Source of the DNA: Bacteroidota bacterium
Lineage (GTDB): Bacteria; Bacteroidota; Bacteroidia; Chitinophagales; BACL12
NCBI GenBank assembly: GCA_029571985.1
Contig: JAKQVC010000268.1
Coordinates: 1-56,503 of the forward strand
Direction of reading: 5' to 3'
Length of the DNA stretch: 56,503 bases
A program made the translations under genes and the position numbers. The notes beneath the pieces were generated by a model, which saw nothing but the letters and a program-made list of their open reading frames with translations, had not been told where the DNA came from and did no database searches. Positions 47,380 to 54,839 of the stretch are shown here, piece by piece. Positions within the stretch are counted from its first letter, which is position 1; every line of letters begins with the position of its first letter.

Positions 47380-48252
47380 CTATAAGGTTATCTGCCATTC
47401 ATCCTGTAATTGCTTCAAGTCGTTTTCAAAATAAGGTGAAACACGATTTCTTTCTTCTTGTGTGAGTTTCGGGAGCTTAACCTGTTTGGTATTCAGAGAA
47501 TAGACTTTGTCTATAATGCCACTTTTAATAATAAGGTTCCGGAATGGCCGGATAAAAAAAGTTAATATTCTTCGGACTGGATGATTGCGATTCAGTAGAA
47601 ATTGCTGCAATTTTTTGCTTTTCACACCTGTGCCGGCATTAAATGCTTTATTTTGTTCAGCAAAAGGCTGGTAGGGAATATTCAGAAATGCAGATAGTCG
47701 CGTATACAAAGCTTCCGGATTATTTTTCAATTCAGGCAGGGTGCCGATAAATACTTGTTGCTTCGGAAAATAATCTGACCATACCTGCAAGTGTTTTGCA
47801 TACAGGCTTCCATAGCAATGACAGAGATTATTTTTTTCTGCGATATCAGAAGATAGCAGACGTTCTGGTTCGAGTGCGATGGTATCTGTAAAAGCAATTT
47901 CAGCACGCTCATGTCCGAATTGCACGGAATACTGATAATTACTGTATGCCCGATCAACAGGATCGCGAAGCATTACAATAATGCGCATGGCAGGATTATA
48001 GGCTTTGATGCGTGCCGGTGCTTCGTGGTCCATTAATAAATAGGTATCAGCAGTTGCGATAACTGATTTTTCAGTCCTTTCAAATAAACTATGCAAATAC
48101 CCATCACCGCGTTTATATAAATCGGGCAATGAAAAATAGTGCACTTCTTTTGTGATAGAAAATTGGATATCGGGATGTTGCTCCATCCAGGCAAACACGG
48201 ATGTAGTGCCACTGCGACCTGCGCCGATGATGATCGTATTTACCTTATTCAT
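47380..48252 (-). CDS. Sulfotransferase family protein
   Basis: The 290-residue protein would move sulfate from PAPS to an acceptor, probably a glycan or lipid. The 5-prime phosphosulfate loop is IIIGAGRSGTTSVFAWMEQH at the N-terminus, and the 3-prime phosphate-binding region is MLRDPVDRAYSNYQYSVQFG (about 93-112). Its length and these motifs match the bacterial Sulfotransfer domain. The ATG overlaps the deacetylase stop by 4 bases (ATGA). The acceptor is unknown, but the partner gene suggests a polysaccharide. Confidence 0.9.
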   Translation of the reverse strand: MNKVNTIIIGAGRSGTTSVFAWMEQHPDIQFSITKEVHYFSLPDLYKRGDGYLHSLFERTEKSVIATADTYLLMDHEAPARIKAYNPAMRIIVMLRDPVDRAYSNYQYSVQFGHERAEIAFTDTIALEPERLLSSDIAEKNNLCHCYGSLYAKHLQVWSDYFPKQQVFIGTLPELKNNPEALYTRLSAFLNIPYQPFAEQNKAFNAGTGVKSKKLQQFLLNRNHPVRRILTFFIRPFRNLIIKSGIIDKVYSLNTKQVKLPKLTQEERNRVSPYFENDLKQLQDEWQITL

Positions 48253-49244
48253 CGACCGAGCATTTTTTTTGCGGTGAAGTAATGCAGTTCTGATTTAACG
48301 ATAGACTCGAGTGACCAGTCTTTATACTCAGCCGGAATGCGGTCAATATGATTGGGATATTTTTCTTTTTGTATGCCCGATGTGCCGAAACTTTTCGACA
48401 CACCATAATGTGCATACATATCGGTCATTAAATTTTTGTCGGCACCATCAGCCGTAAATGGAAATGCAAATGGCGGACGTTCAATCTGAAAAGTATCGCG
48501 CACAAATGCGACACTTTGTTTTATTTGTTCCTGTTGTGCAATTGGCGCCAGGTTATAAAATTCAGGATGATCAACGCTATGCGCACCTAAAGTAAAATCA
48601 TCCTGTTGCAATTTACGGAGCTGATGTGAATCCATGTATGGAAGCACCTCTGTTAGATACTGTTTGAAATCAATTCCTGCAGCACTTGCAATATCATCTA
48701 TTAATTTTTCCTGAGCAGCACGGAGGCTCAATAAAAATCGAATCGGTTTTTTCACCTGTATATTTCCTGCACCGGTTGCGATTGAAATTGCCTTCGACAA
48801 ATCAGACTCAGATACTGTATCGATGAGCACACTTACTTTATATCTATAAAATAAAGCCTGATTATCAGCGAAACCACTATTAATAAAAAAAGTGGCCGGA
48901 ATACCTTTTTCCAATAAAATTGGACGCACGATATGGTACATTTCTGACAAGCCATCATCAAAGCTCAAATGGAAATAGGGTTTATCGGGCTCGTATCTGC
49001 CTTTGACATAATCATCAAAATGCAGCGGTGTAAAATGCCGCAACAAAAAATCCATATCGCTTTCAAAGGCGGCCACATTGCGATAGGTATATAAATGCCG
49101 GATATGCGGAATCGGGTCGTTACTCACAACATGATAGAACGGAAAAATAATTTTTTGGCCACTTGCACGCAATAACTCACTCACGGTTTTTTTATCAACA
49201 CGTTTACGAAAAGCAGCAAACCACCAATTTTTCACATTGGGCAT
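48249..49244 (-). CDS. Polysaccharide deacetylase family protein
   Basis: The 331-residue product has the NodB-type fold: LSFDDGLSEMYHIV (catalytic and metal aspartates), ATFFINSGF, and LGAHSVDHPEF (metal histidines), in the right order. The enzyme would remove N- or O-acetyl groups from a sugar polymer. The ATG at 49244 is chosen because an upstream in-frame extension is encoded by heptamer repeats and lacks family character. No clear signal peptide is present, so a cytoplasmic step on a lipid-linked precursor is possible. It is first in the run to the sulfotransferase and pump. Confidence 0.9.
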   Translation of the reverse strand: MPNVKNWWFAAFRKRVDKKTVSELLRASGQKIIFPFYHVVSNDPIPHIRHLYTYRNVAAFESDMDFLLRHFTPLHFDDYVKGRYEPDKPYFHLSFDDGLSEMYHIVRPILLEKGIPATFFINSGFADNQALFYRYKVSVLIDTVSESDLSKAISIATGAGNIQVKKPIRFLLSLRAAQEKLIDDIASAAGIDFKQYLTEVLPYMDSHQLRKLQQDDFTLGAHSVDHPEFYNLAPIAQQEQIKQSVAFVRDTFQIERPPFAFPFTADGADKNLMTDMYAHYGVSKSFGTSGIQKEKYPNHIDRIPAEYKDWSLESIVKSELHYFTAKKMLGR

Positions 49245-49280
49245 AGGGATGTAAAAGTAAAACAAGTGTTGTTCTTTAGG

Positions 49281-49350
49281 AATAAGGAATGAGGAATGAG
49301 GAATGAGTTGGTGAATGGTGAGTGGTGAGGGGTGAGTAAGGAGTAGTGAG
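49281..49350 (+). repeat. Period-7 repeat block, ten heptamers
   Basis: Ten successive 7-mers stay in register: AATAAGG, AATGAGG twice, AATGAGT, TGGTGAA, TGGTGAG twice, GGGTGAG, TAAGGAG, TAGTGAG. It is non-coding, upstream of the deacetylase gene, and has no spacers. Confidence 0.85.
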
Positions 49351-49386
49351 AAACATGGAATGACCAATGATTTATTTGCATCGCAA

Positions 49387-49418
49387 CTTACTGCCTTACC
49401 GACTTACCGTCTTTCCGG
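49387..49418 (+). repeat. Period-8 repeat block (CTTACCGN)
   Basis: Four successive 8-mers: CTTACTGC, CTTACCGA, CTTACCGT, CTTTCCGG. A close relative occurs at 52137-52160. Confidence 0.75.
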
Positions 49419-49455
49419 CCTTGTGCATTTATGTCTTTATTCAGTACTTTGCTAA

Positions 49456-50535
49456 TTAAAACAAGCTCAGTTGCCCCGGGCGTTGGAAGTGGGAAGTGTT
49501 GTGCACGTATGGTTTTCGGTTGGGAAAATATTTATCCCTTGACAGCCTGAACAGCTGGTGTATGGACTCCGCGAGCTTACCATCGCCACGCATCCGTGTT
49601 TTCCAGCGGGAGTCGTTGAGGTTGCCTTGGTGCACTGCCCGTATATTATTTAATACACGCTCGGCCTTATCGGGATAGGTTTTCTGAATCCAATCCGCAA
49701 AAATTTCAGCCACACTACCATTGAGTCGCACCATATTAAAAGAACCATCCCGCGCCCCGTTCCGAGCTGCCGTTTCCAGTATATCCGGTATTTCATGATC
49801 ATTTAGTCCGGGAATAACCGGGCCTATCATCACCGAAACAGGGATACCCTTATCGCTCAGTGTCTTCAGAATACGCATGCGGCTTTGGGCGGAGGAAGTA
49901 CGTGGCTCCATCACTTTGCGCAAGGATTCATCGAGGGTGGTAATAGAAATATACACCTGAATCAGGTCCTTTGTGGCCATCTCCCCTAAAATATCGATAT
50001 CACGCAGGATGAGGCTGTTTTTAGTAATGATGCCTGCCGGATGACCAAATTTTAAACAGATTTCGAGCATTTTCCGGGTAAGCTGCATTTTCCGTTCGAT
50101 GGGCTGGTAGCAGTCGGTATTTCCAGAGAACATAATCGGCGTTACCACCCATTTTTTATCCATAAGTGTTTTTTCGAGCAGCTGCGGGGCGTTGTGTTTG
50201 ATGATGATCCGCGACTCAAAGTCAGCTCCGGCGCTAAAACCCCAGTAGTTATGCGTATTTCGGGCATAACAATAGATACAACCGTGTTCACAGCCCTGAT
50301 ACGGATTTACGGAGGCCGGCATGGGGGCGTCGGGGGTGTCAATCAGGTTGACAATTTTTTTAGCCTGCTCTGTAAAAAACTGCGTTTCAGCCTCCAGGGG
50401 CCATGTTTCGTCCAGGCCCTCATAGTGCTCGCGGGTATAGTTTGTCGAGTGATAAGGATTAAAAGGGTTGATCTGAGCGCCCCGACCTTTAAAAAAAAAT
50501 TTTTCGCTTTCTATTGGATTTTCCAAAATTGTCAT
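49456..50535 (-). CDS. PA0069-like radical SAM protein
   Basis: The 359-residue protein has the cluster motif CEHGCIYCYARN (C-x3-C-x2-C) preceded by VNPYQG, characteristic of the SplB-like/PA0069 radical SAM family. FSGNTDCYQPIERKMQLTRK and VSVMIGPVIPGLND are also typical. The family is related to spore photoproduct lyase, but the biological reaction is unproven. The ATG at 50535 is preferred to a TTG at 50547 that would extend it by four residues. It is divergent from the S24 regulator across a 56-base intergenic region filled with TGACA half-sites, which suggests control by that regulator. Confidence 0.9.
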   Translation of the reverse strand: MTILENPIESEKFFFKGRGAQINPFNPYHSTNYTREHYEGLDETWPLEAETQFFTEQAKKIVNLIDTPDAPMPASVNPYQGCEHGCIYCYARNTHNYWGFSAGADFESRIIIKHNAPQLLEKTLMDKKWVVTPIMFSGNTDCYQPIERKMQLTRKMLEICLKFGHPAGIITKNSLILRDIDILGEMATKDLIQVYISITTLDESLRKVMEPRTSSAQSRMRILKTLSDKGIPVSVMIGPVIPGLNDHEIPDILETAARNGARDGSFNMVRLNGSVAEIFADWIQKTYPDKAERVLNNIRAVHQGNLNDSRWKTRMRGDGKLAESIHQLFRLSRDKYFPNRKPYVHNTSHFQRPGQLSLF

Positions 50536-50568
50536 TATTTTTGACAAATAAAGTCAACCTATTTGACA
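50529..50568. promoter_or_regulatory. Clustered TGACA half-sites between divergent genes (candidate operator)
   Basis: Two interleaved inverted repeats share a half-site: TTGTCA and TGACAA seven bases apart (50529-50547), and TTGAC and GTCAA seven bases apart (50541-50557). TTTGACA also recurs at 50540 and 50562, 22 bases apart (about two helical turns). The first half-site overlaps the start of the radical SAM gene. Confidence 0.55.
50536..50543 (+). promoter_or_regulatory. TAnnTTTG -7 element of the S24 regulator gene
   Basis: TATTTTTG is an exact match, overlapping the half-site cluster, 49 bases before the ATG. Binding there would block transcription. Confidence 0.5.
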
Positions 50569-50591
50569 TTAGCAAACAAAAAAGCAGGCAT

Positions 50592-51380
50592 ATGTCATTT
50601 TTAGCAACAAATCTCAGACACTTACGCGGAGAGCGGAAGATGAGTCAGCAGGAGCTGGCAGAAATGATTGGTATTGGTCGCACCACTATTGCCAACATCG
50701 AATCCAATATTGCGAATCCAGGTCACAAGACCCTGGTAGAAATTTCGCGGGTTTTTGACATTTCTATAGATGAGATGTTACATACCGATTTAACCCGTCG
50801 CGGTCGTGGGGCCGAAAAATTTACCGGTGGGGTAATTTTTAAGCCGGTGGTGGTAACAGTGGATGAGCATGGCGACGAAAATATTGTAATGGTCGACACC
50901 AAGGCGGCAGCCGGTTATCCAACCCGTTATCTGGAGCCGGAATTTTACAGAGAACTACCTGCCTTCAAATTACCGGGTTCTGATTATCGAAATGGCACTT
51001 TCAGATGCTTTCAGGTTGAAGGAGATTCTATGCAGGATACTATTCAACATGGTGATTTTGTAATTGGTCGCTTTTGCGATAATCATTTTAAAGATGTGCG
51101 TGATGGGTATGTGCATGTAGTGGTTACCAATGATAATGTATTGGTAAAGCGCATTGTCAGTCGCGCCGAAAGCGAGCATAAATTATATCTGATCAGTGAT
51201 AATGAATCGTATCCGGAAATTGTGGTAGATATTGATGATGTGCGAGAAATCTGGTTTGTGAAAAGTAAAATATCCAGTTACATGCCGGTGAAGAAAAATG
51301 ATTTGGATAAAATGATTGGTGATTTAACCACACAGCTGCACGTCTTAAAAAGCAGATTAGATCAGTTAGAAAGAAATTAA
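50592..51380 (+). CDS. LexA-like XRE/S24 regulator
   Basis: The 262-residue protein joins an XRE helix-turn-helix (about 5-62; MSQQELAEMIGIGRTTIANI) to an S24 peptidase domain. Self-cleavage residues are all present: the Ala-Gly site at 107-108 (KAAAGYP), the nucleophile Ser146 in VEGDSMQD and Lys186 in VLVKRIV. The spacing resembles LexA and phage repressors. A C-terminal coiled coil (about 238-262) may add oligomer contacts. The ATG at 50592 removes an unrelated N-terminal extension. It may repress itself and the divergent radical SAM gene, with RecA-stimulated cleavage as a possible trigger; both are inferences. Confidence 0.88.
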   Translation: MSFLATNLRHLRGERKMSQQELAEMIGIGRTTIANIESNIANPGHKTLVEISRVFDISIDEMLHTDLTRRGRGAEKFTGGVIFKPVVVTVDEHGDENIVMVDTKAAAGYPTRYLEPEFYRELPAFKLPGSDYRNGTFRCFQVEGDSMQDTIQHGDFVIGRFCDNHFKDVRDGYVHVVVTNDNVLVKRIVSRAESEHKLYLISDNESYPEIVVDIDDVREIWFVKSKISSYMPVKKNDLDKMIGDLTTQLHVLKSRLDQLERN

Positions 51381-51637
51381 TATAGGCATTTGTCCAACAA
51401 TTCTTTAAGGCAATTATTTTATTCTCTGAAGCTAAAAAACGAATAGATAAACAAACCAAAACGCTCCGGTTATTATTGAGTTGAGGATTGCTGTTGGGAA
51501 AAATATTTGGTAGATCTTTTTTCACTGCAATCACTCACTCTCCGGGGATAAACAATTGTAATGGTAAACGGGTTGACACCTTCTGTATCAGATGGTGCAG
51601 GGGATTGTCGGCTTTAACAAAAACAAAAAACACGATT

Positions 51638-52051
51638 ATGACTGTATCAAAGCACATCATCACAAATCGCCAGCGCATTGCTATTGGAGAGGAATTCATC
51701 TGGCAACAATTGAAAGAGCGCAAAGTGTTTGGACTTGCATTTGCGCGTCAATATCCATTTTATTTACAACGCCCCGATGGCGAGCGCATTGTCTTTAATG
51801 CAGATTTTTATTGTCACGATGCCGGCATTGTTGTCCGCATCATCAATTGCGAAGCGGTAACCGTTGAATCAGCAGAACAAGCCGCCTGGGCAAAAACGCA
51901 ATTAGAAATGCGCGGCATTATGGTAATCGAATTACCATGTGATGAAATTGCAGATGTAAAAAATGTGTTGATGGTTATTAAGCGGGAAATTAAATATAAT
52001 AGTAAACAAACTGTTTCTGCACAAGCAAACTATGCTGCTGTAGTTGCCTGA
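51638..52051 (+). CDS. DUF559-like protein lacking catalytic residues
   Basis: The 137-residue product aligns with the DUF559 PD-(D/E)xK endonuclease-like family: EEFIWQQLKERKVFGLAFAR followed by QYPF, then NADFYCHDAGIVVRI, and a helix (EQAAWAKTQLEMRGIMVIEL). The aspartate of the D-F-Y-C motif is kept, but the family's V-E-I/L-D-G-x-x-H becomes V-R-I-I-N-C-E-A, so the catalytic glutamate, aspartate and histidine are lost. It is therefore probably a non-cleaving DNA-binding or decoy protein. The ATG at 51638 matches the family start; 50 upstream codons lack similarity. It is 257 bases downstream of the S24 gene; co-transcription is uncertain. Confidence 0.7.
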   Translation: MTVSKHIITNRQRIAIGEEFIWQQLKERKVFGLAFARQYPFYLQRPDGERIVFNADFYCHDAGIVVRIINCEAVTVESAEQAAWAKTQLEMRGIMVIELPCDEIADVKNVLMVIKREIKYNSKQTVSAQANYAAVVA

Positions 52052-52056
52052 TTGTT

Positions 52057-52112
52057 GAGGAAAGAGGAATGAGGAAAAAGGAATGAGGAATAAGGAATGA
52101 GGAATGAGGAAA
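52057..52112 (+). repeat. Period-7 repeat block, eight RAGGAAW heptamers
   Basis: Eight consecutive 7-mers alternate GAGGAAA, GAGGAAT and AAGGAAT without a slip. It starts a few bases past the DUF559-like stop and is non-coding. Confidence 0.88.
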
Positions 52113-52136
52113 TATTAGCAACAACTTTCCAATTAA

Positions 52137-52160
52137 CTTACCGGCTTACAGTCTTACCGG
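52137..52160 (+). repeat. Period-8 repeat block (CTTACCGG)
   Basis: Three successive 8-mers: CTTACCGG, CTTACAGT, CTTACCGG, closely related to the block at 49387-49418. Confidence 0.75.
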
Positions 52161-52186
52161 CTCCTGAATTTTACATTTGCCTATTG

Positions 52187-52214
52187 GTAGTGAGTAGTGG
52201 GTAGTGAGTAGTGA
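52187..52214 (+). repeat. Period-7 repeat block, four GTAGTGR heptamers
   Basis: GTAGTGA, GTAGTGG, GTAGTGA, GTAGTGA in register. The same heptamer type ends the block at 49281-49350 (TAGTGAG). Together with the two blocks above it fills most of the gap before kdsA. Confidence 0.8.
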
Positions 52215-52356
52215 GACAATGCAGGGATTTTAGTAACAATAGAGTTTATACTCTCAGTTAATAATTATCGTATGTACGAGCTGTTTTACAAGGCCGTTGG
52301 CCTTTTTGCGACCAAATGATGTACCCGTTGATGCATGCTGATACCTGTGTTCTCGC

Positions 52357-52364
52357 TACCTTTG
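52357..52364 (+). promoter_or_regulatory. TAnnTTTG -7 element of kdsA
   Basis: TACCTTTG ends four bases before the kdsA ATG. The transcript start predicted from the consensus falls on or next to the A of ATG. Confidence 0.6.
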
Positions 52365-52368
52365 TAGG

Positions 52369-53193
52369 ATGTTGCATATTTATTCTAACCCTGTGCAGAT
52401 TACGCCGACTATTCAAATTGGCAATGGCAAACCGCTTTTACTGGCCGGTCCATGTGTAATTGAAAGTCGCGACTTGTGCATGCAAGTAGCCGAAACCATG
52501 ATGCATGTGGCTGAGAAAACGGGCTTTTCTTATGTTTTTAAAGCCTCTTTCGACAAAGCCAACCGCACTGCAGGCGGCTCTTTCAGGGGTGGAAGTATGG
52601 AAGAGGGTTTACGCATTTTACAGGAAATCAAGGAAACATTGGGCGTAGCACTCGTAACAGATATCCACCTGCCAGAACAGGCAAAACCGGTGGCGGAAGT
52701 GGTGGATCTGTTGCAGATTCCTGCATTTTTATGCCGGCAAACCGACTTATTACTTGCAGCCGGAGCCACCGGAAAAGCTGTAAACATTAAAAAAGGGCAA
52801 TTTATGGCCCCGGAAGATATGGCCTATGCGGTTGAAAAAGTTGGATCAACCGGCAACCCTAACTCCCTCCTTACCGAGCGTGGAGCCAGTTTTGGCTACC
52901 ATAACCTGGTTGTAGATATGCGCTCGTTACCCATCATGCGTCAGTATGCGCCCGTGCTTTTCGATGTAACCCATAGCGTGCAGATGCCGGGCGGGGCAGG
53001 TGGCAAAAGTGGCGGAAAGCGTGAATTCGCGCCATATCTGGCTAAAGCAGCAGCCGCCACAGGTGTTGACGGCTTTTTCATTGAAACACACCCGAATCCC
53101 GACCAGGCCCTGAGCGACGGTCCTAATATGATTCCTCTTTCAGACATGGAAACGCTGCTGAACAAATTATCAGCTATTATACAGATAGGCTAA
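52369..53193 (+). CDS. kdsA: 3-deoxy-8-phosphooctulonate synthase
   Basis: KdsA condenses phosphoenolpyruvate with arabinose 5-phosphate to make Kdo-8-phosphate for lipopolysaccharide. The 274-residue product has the family motifs [54 protein letters not shown] and [17 protein letters not shown], ending with [13 protein letters not shown]-terminal C in GPCVIES fits the metal-dependent subclass. It is first in this plus-strand stretch and is followed by the winged-helix regulator. Confidence 0.97.
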   Translation: MLHIYSNPVQITPTIQIGNGKPLLLAGPCVIESRDLCMQVAETMMHVAEKTGFSYVFKASFDKANRTAGGSFRGGSMEEGLRILQEIKETLGVALVTDIHLPEQAKPVAEVVDLLQIPAFLCRQTDLLLAAGATGKAVNIKKGQFMAPEDMAYAVEKVGSTGNPNSLLTERGASFGYHNLVVDMRSLPIMRQYAPVLFDVTHSVQMPGGAGGKSGGKREFAPYLAKAAAATGVDGFFIETHPNPDQALSDGPNMIPLSDMETLLNKLSAIIQIG

Positions 53194-53312
53194 TCCATGT
53201 TACAACTACAGCAAAACCCGCATACAAGGGGGTAAATTAGCTCTAGCCGCTTAAAAACGCCCGATTTTGGGGTTTTCGTCGAAATTTTTCTCTCCTTACA
53301 GGTAAAATCTTC

Positions 53313-53339
53313 AAAATGAGTAAATTTGTTACTCATTTT
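53313..53339. promoter_or_regulatory. 27-bp perfect palindromic operator candidate over the -7 element
   Basis: Two perfect 11-base arms, AAAATGAGTAA (53313-53323) and TTACTCATTTT (53329-53339), flank the 5-base centre ATTTG. The -7 element TAAATTTG (53321-53328) lies inside it, straddling the left arm and centre. It is 7 bases upstream of the regulator start. Confidence 0.8.
53321..53328 (+). promoter_or_regulatory. TAnnTTTG -7 element of the winged-helix regulator gene
   Basis: TAAATTTG is an exact match, 19 bases before the GTG start, embedded in the palindrome. Confidence 0.6.
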
Positions 53340-53346
53340 TGGCGCG

Positions 53347-53889
53347 GTGTTAGAATCTCTTATTACCTCGAGAACCAGAATCAAGCTGTTGCTGAAATTT
53401 TTCAGCAACACACGTTCATCTGCCCATTTACGCGGACTGGCCAAAGAAATGCATGAGTCGACCAATGCGGTCAGACTGGAACTCAACAAATTATCCAAAG
53501 CAGGCTTTTTGATTTCCTATGATGAAGGCAACACCATTCAATATAAGGCAAACGAAAAGCATCCTTTATTTCCTGAATTAAATAGTCTGGTCAGAAAATA
53601 TCTCGGCATTGATAAAATAGTAGAGAATATTGTCAACCAAATAGGCGAAATCAAATTTGCCTTAATCACCGGTGATTATGCCGAAGGAAAAGATACCGGC
53701 ACAATTCAATTACTGATTGTAGGCGAAGTAGATCCAGAACGCTTGCAGTATTGGGTACAAAAAACAGAAGCGCTGATTAAACGCAAAGTAGTAACCACTG
53801 TGGTGGACGAGACTGCATTTGCACAAGATAAAGCATCCGGCATTTTAGAATCGGCCATTGTTTTGTGGTCGAACGGAAAGGCCGGTTAA
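53347..53889 (+). CDS. Winged-helix transcriptional regulator with nucleotidyltransferase-like C-terminal domain
   Basis: The 180-residue product has an N-terminal winged helix (about 1-70): TRIKLLLKFFSN, HLRGLAKEMHESTNAVRLEL (recognition helix) and GNTIQYKANEKHPLFPEL (wing). The C-terminal half has IGEIKFALITGDYAEGKDTG and LLIVGEV, like the G-D/S-Y/F region of MNT-type nucleotidyltransferase folds used as sensors. GTG at 53347 is chosen because an earlier TTG lies within the palindrome. In Bacteroidota such regulators often precede surface-sugar genes; here it precedes a NeuB-like gene by 64 bases. It probably binds the palindrome at its own promoter. Confidence 0.8.
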   Translation: MLESLITSRTRIKLLLKFFSNTRSSAHLRGLAKEMHESTNAVRLELNKLSKAGFLISYDEGNTIQYKANEKHPLFPELNSLVRKYLGIDKIVENIVNQIGEIKFALITGDYAEGKDTGTIQLLIVGEVDPERLQYWVQKTEALIKRKVVTTVVDETAFAQDKASGILESAIVLWSNGKAG

Positions 53890-53953
53890 AAAAATAAAAA
53901 AATCAAAGGCTTACTTAGCACCTATGTGACTGAGGAAGCGAAGCTGTGAAAGT

Positions 53954-54835
53954 ATGTTTACATTTAATTATCAGCCGCCCAAAATCATTGCAGAAATTGG
54001 CTGCAACCATATGGGCAATTTTGACATTGCACTGGAACTTATTCGTTTAGCGAAAGAATGCGGTGCTGACTATGCAAAATTTCAAAAGCGGAATCCACGT
54101 GAATCCCTTTCAGCAGATCAATATGCGGCACCACACCCGGAACCGTGGCAGAGTTATGGTGATTCATATGGTCAACACAGGGAGTTCTTAGAATTCTCGC
54201 TTGAGCAGCACACTGAATTACAAGCCTATGCAAAATCCATCGGCATAGGATACACAGCTTCCGTATGGGACATGACAAGCGCACAGGAATTAATTTCCTT
54301 GCAACCTGAATTTATTAAAGTGCCTTCTGCTTGTAATAATCAAACCAATATACTCACCCTTTTACGCGATGGTTATTCAGGAGATGTGCATGTTTCAGTT
54401 GGCATGACAACAACCGAAGAAACAGATTCCATCATACAATTATTTGAAGAAACAGGTCAGGCGAAAAACAGATTAGTACTGTATAGCTGCACCAGTGGGT
54501 ATCCAATAAAATTTCATGAAATATGTTTACTTGAAATTCAAAAATTATATCAGCTATATGGTTACCGTGTTAAAGAAATCGGATTTAGCGGCCATCATTT
54601 AGGCATTGCAGCTGATATTGCAGCTTATACGTTAGGGGCACGTTGGATAGAACGCCATTTTACAAAAGATCGAACCTGGAAAGGAACTGATCATGCAGCG
54701 AGTTTAGAAATTCCGGGATTGCAAAAACTTGTACGTGATTTACATCATATGCATGAAGCATTGCAATATAAGTCAGAAGAAATACTTCCGGTGGAAGCTA
54801 TTCAACGAACAAAATTAAAATCCGGTAAGCAATAA
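53954..54835 (+). CDS. N-acetylneuraminate synthase-like (NeuB/SpsE family), without SAF domain
   Basis: The 293-residue protein has the NeuB barrel motifs IIAEIGCNHMGNFDIALELI, GADYAKFQKRNPRES, YTASVWD, IKVPSACNNQTNIL, VSVGMTT and IGFSGHHLG, ending with HFTKDRTWKGTDHAASLE. Family enzymes condense phosphoenolpyruvate with a hexosamine-type sugar to give nonulosonic acids such as sialic, legionaminic or pseudaminic acid. The usual C-terminal SAF (antifreeze-like) domain of about 60 residues is absent; the frame ends soon after the barrel. The exact sugar is unknown. The next gene starts 4 bases after the stop. Confidence 0.85.
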   Translation: MFTFNYQPPKIIAEIGCNHMGNFDIALELIRLAKECGADYAKFQKRNPRESLSADQYAAPHPEPWQSYGDSYGQHREFLEFSLEQHTELQAYAKSIGIGYTASVWDMTSAQELISLQPEFIKVPSACNNQTNILTLLRDGYSGDVHVSVGMTTTEETDSIIQLFEETGQAKNRLVLYSCTSGYPIKFHEICLLEIQKLYQLYGYRVKEIGFSGHHLGIAADIAAYTLGARWIERHFTKDRTWKGTDHAASLEIPGLQKLVRDLHHMHEALQYKSEEILPVEAIQRTKLKSGKQ

Positions 54836-54839
54836 GTCT

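Noticed and set aside
49281-49418. CRISPR array
   Set aside because: Units are 7-8 nt in direct contact, without unique spacers or cas genes.
51488-51637. N-terminal extension of the DUF559-like protein
   Set aside because: Fifty codons without family similarity; the ATG at 51638 gives the family start.
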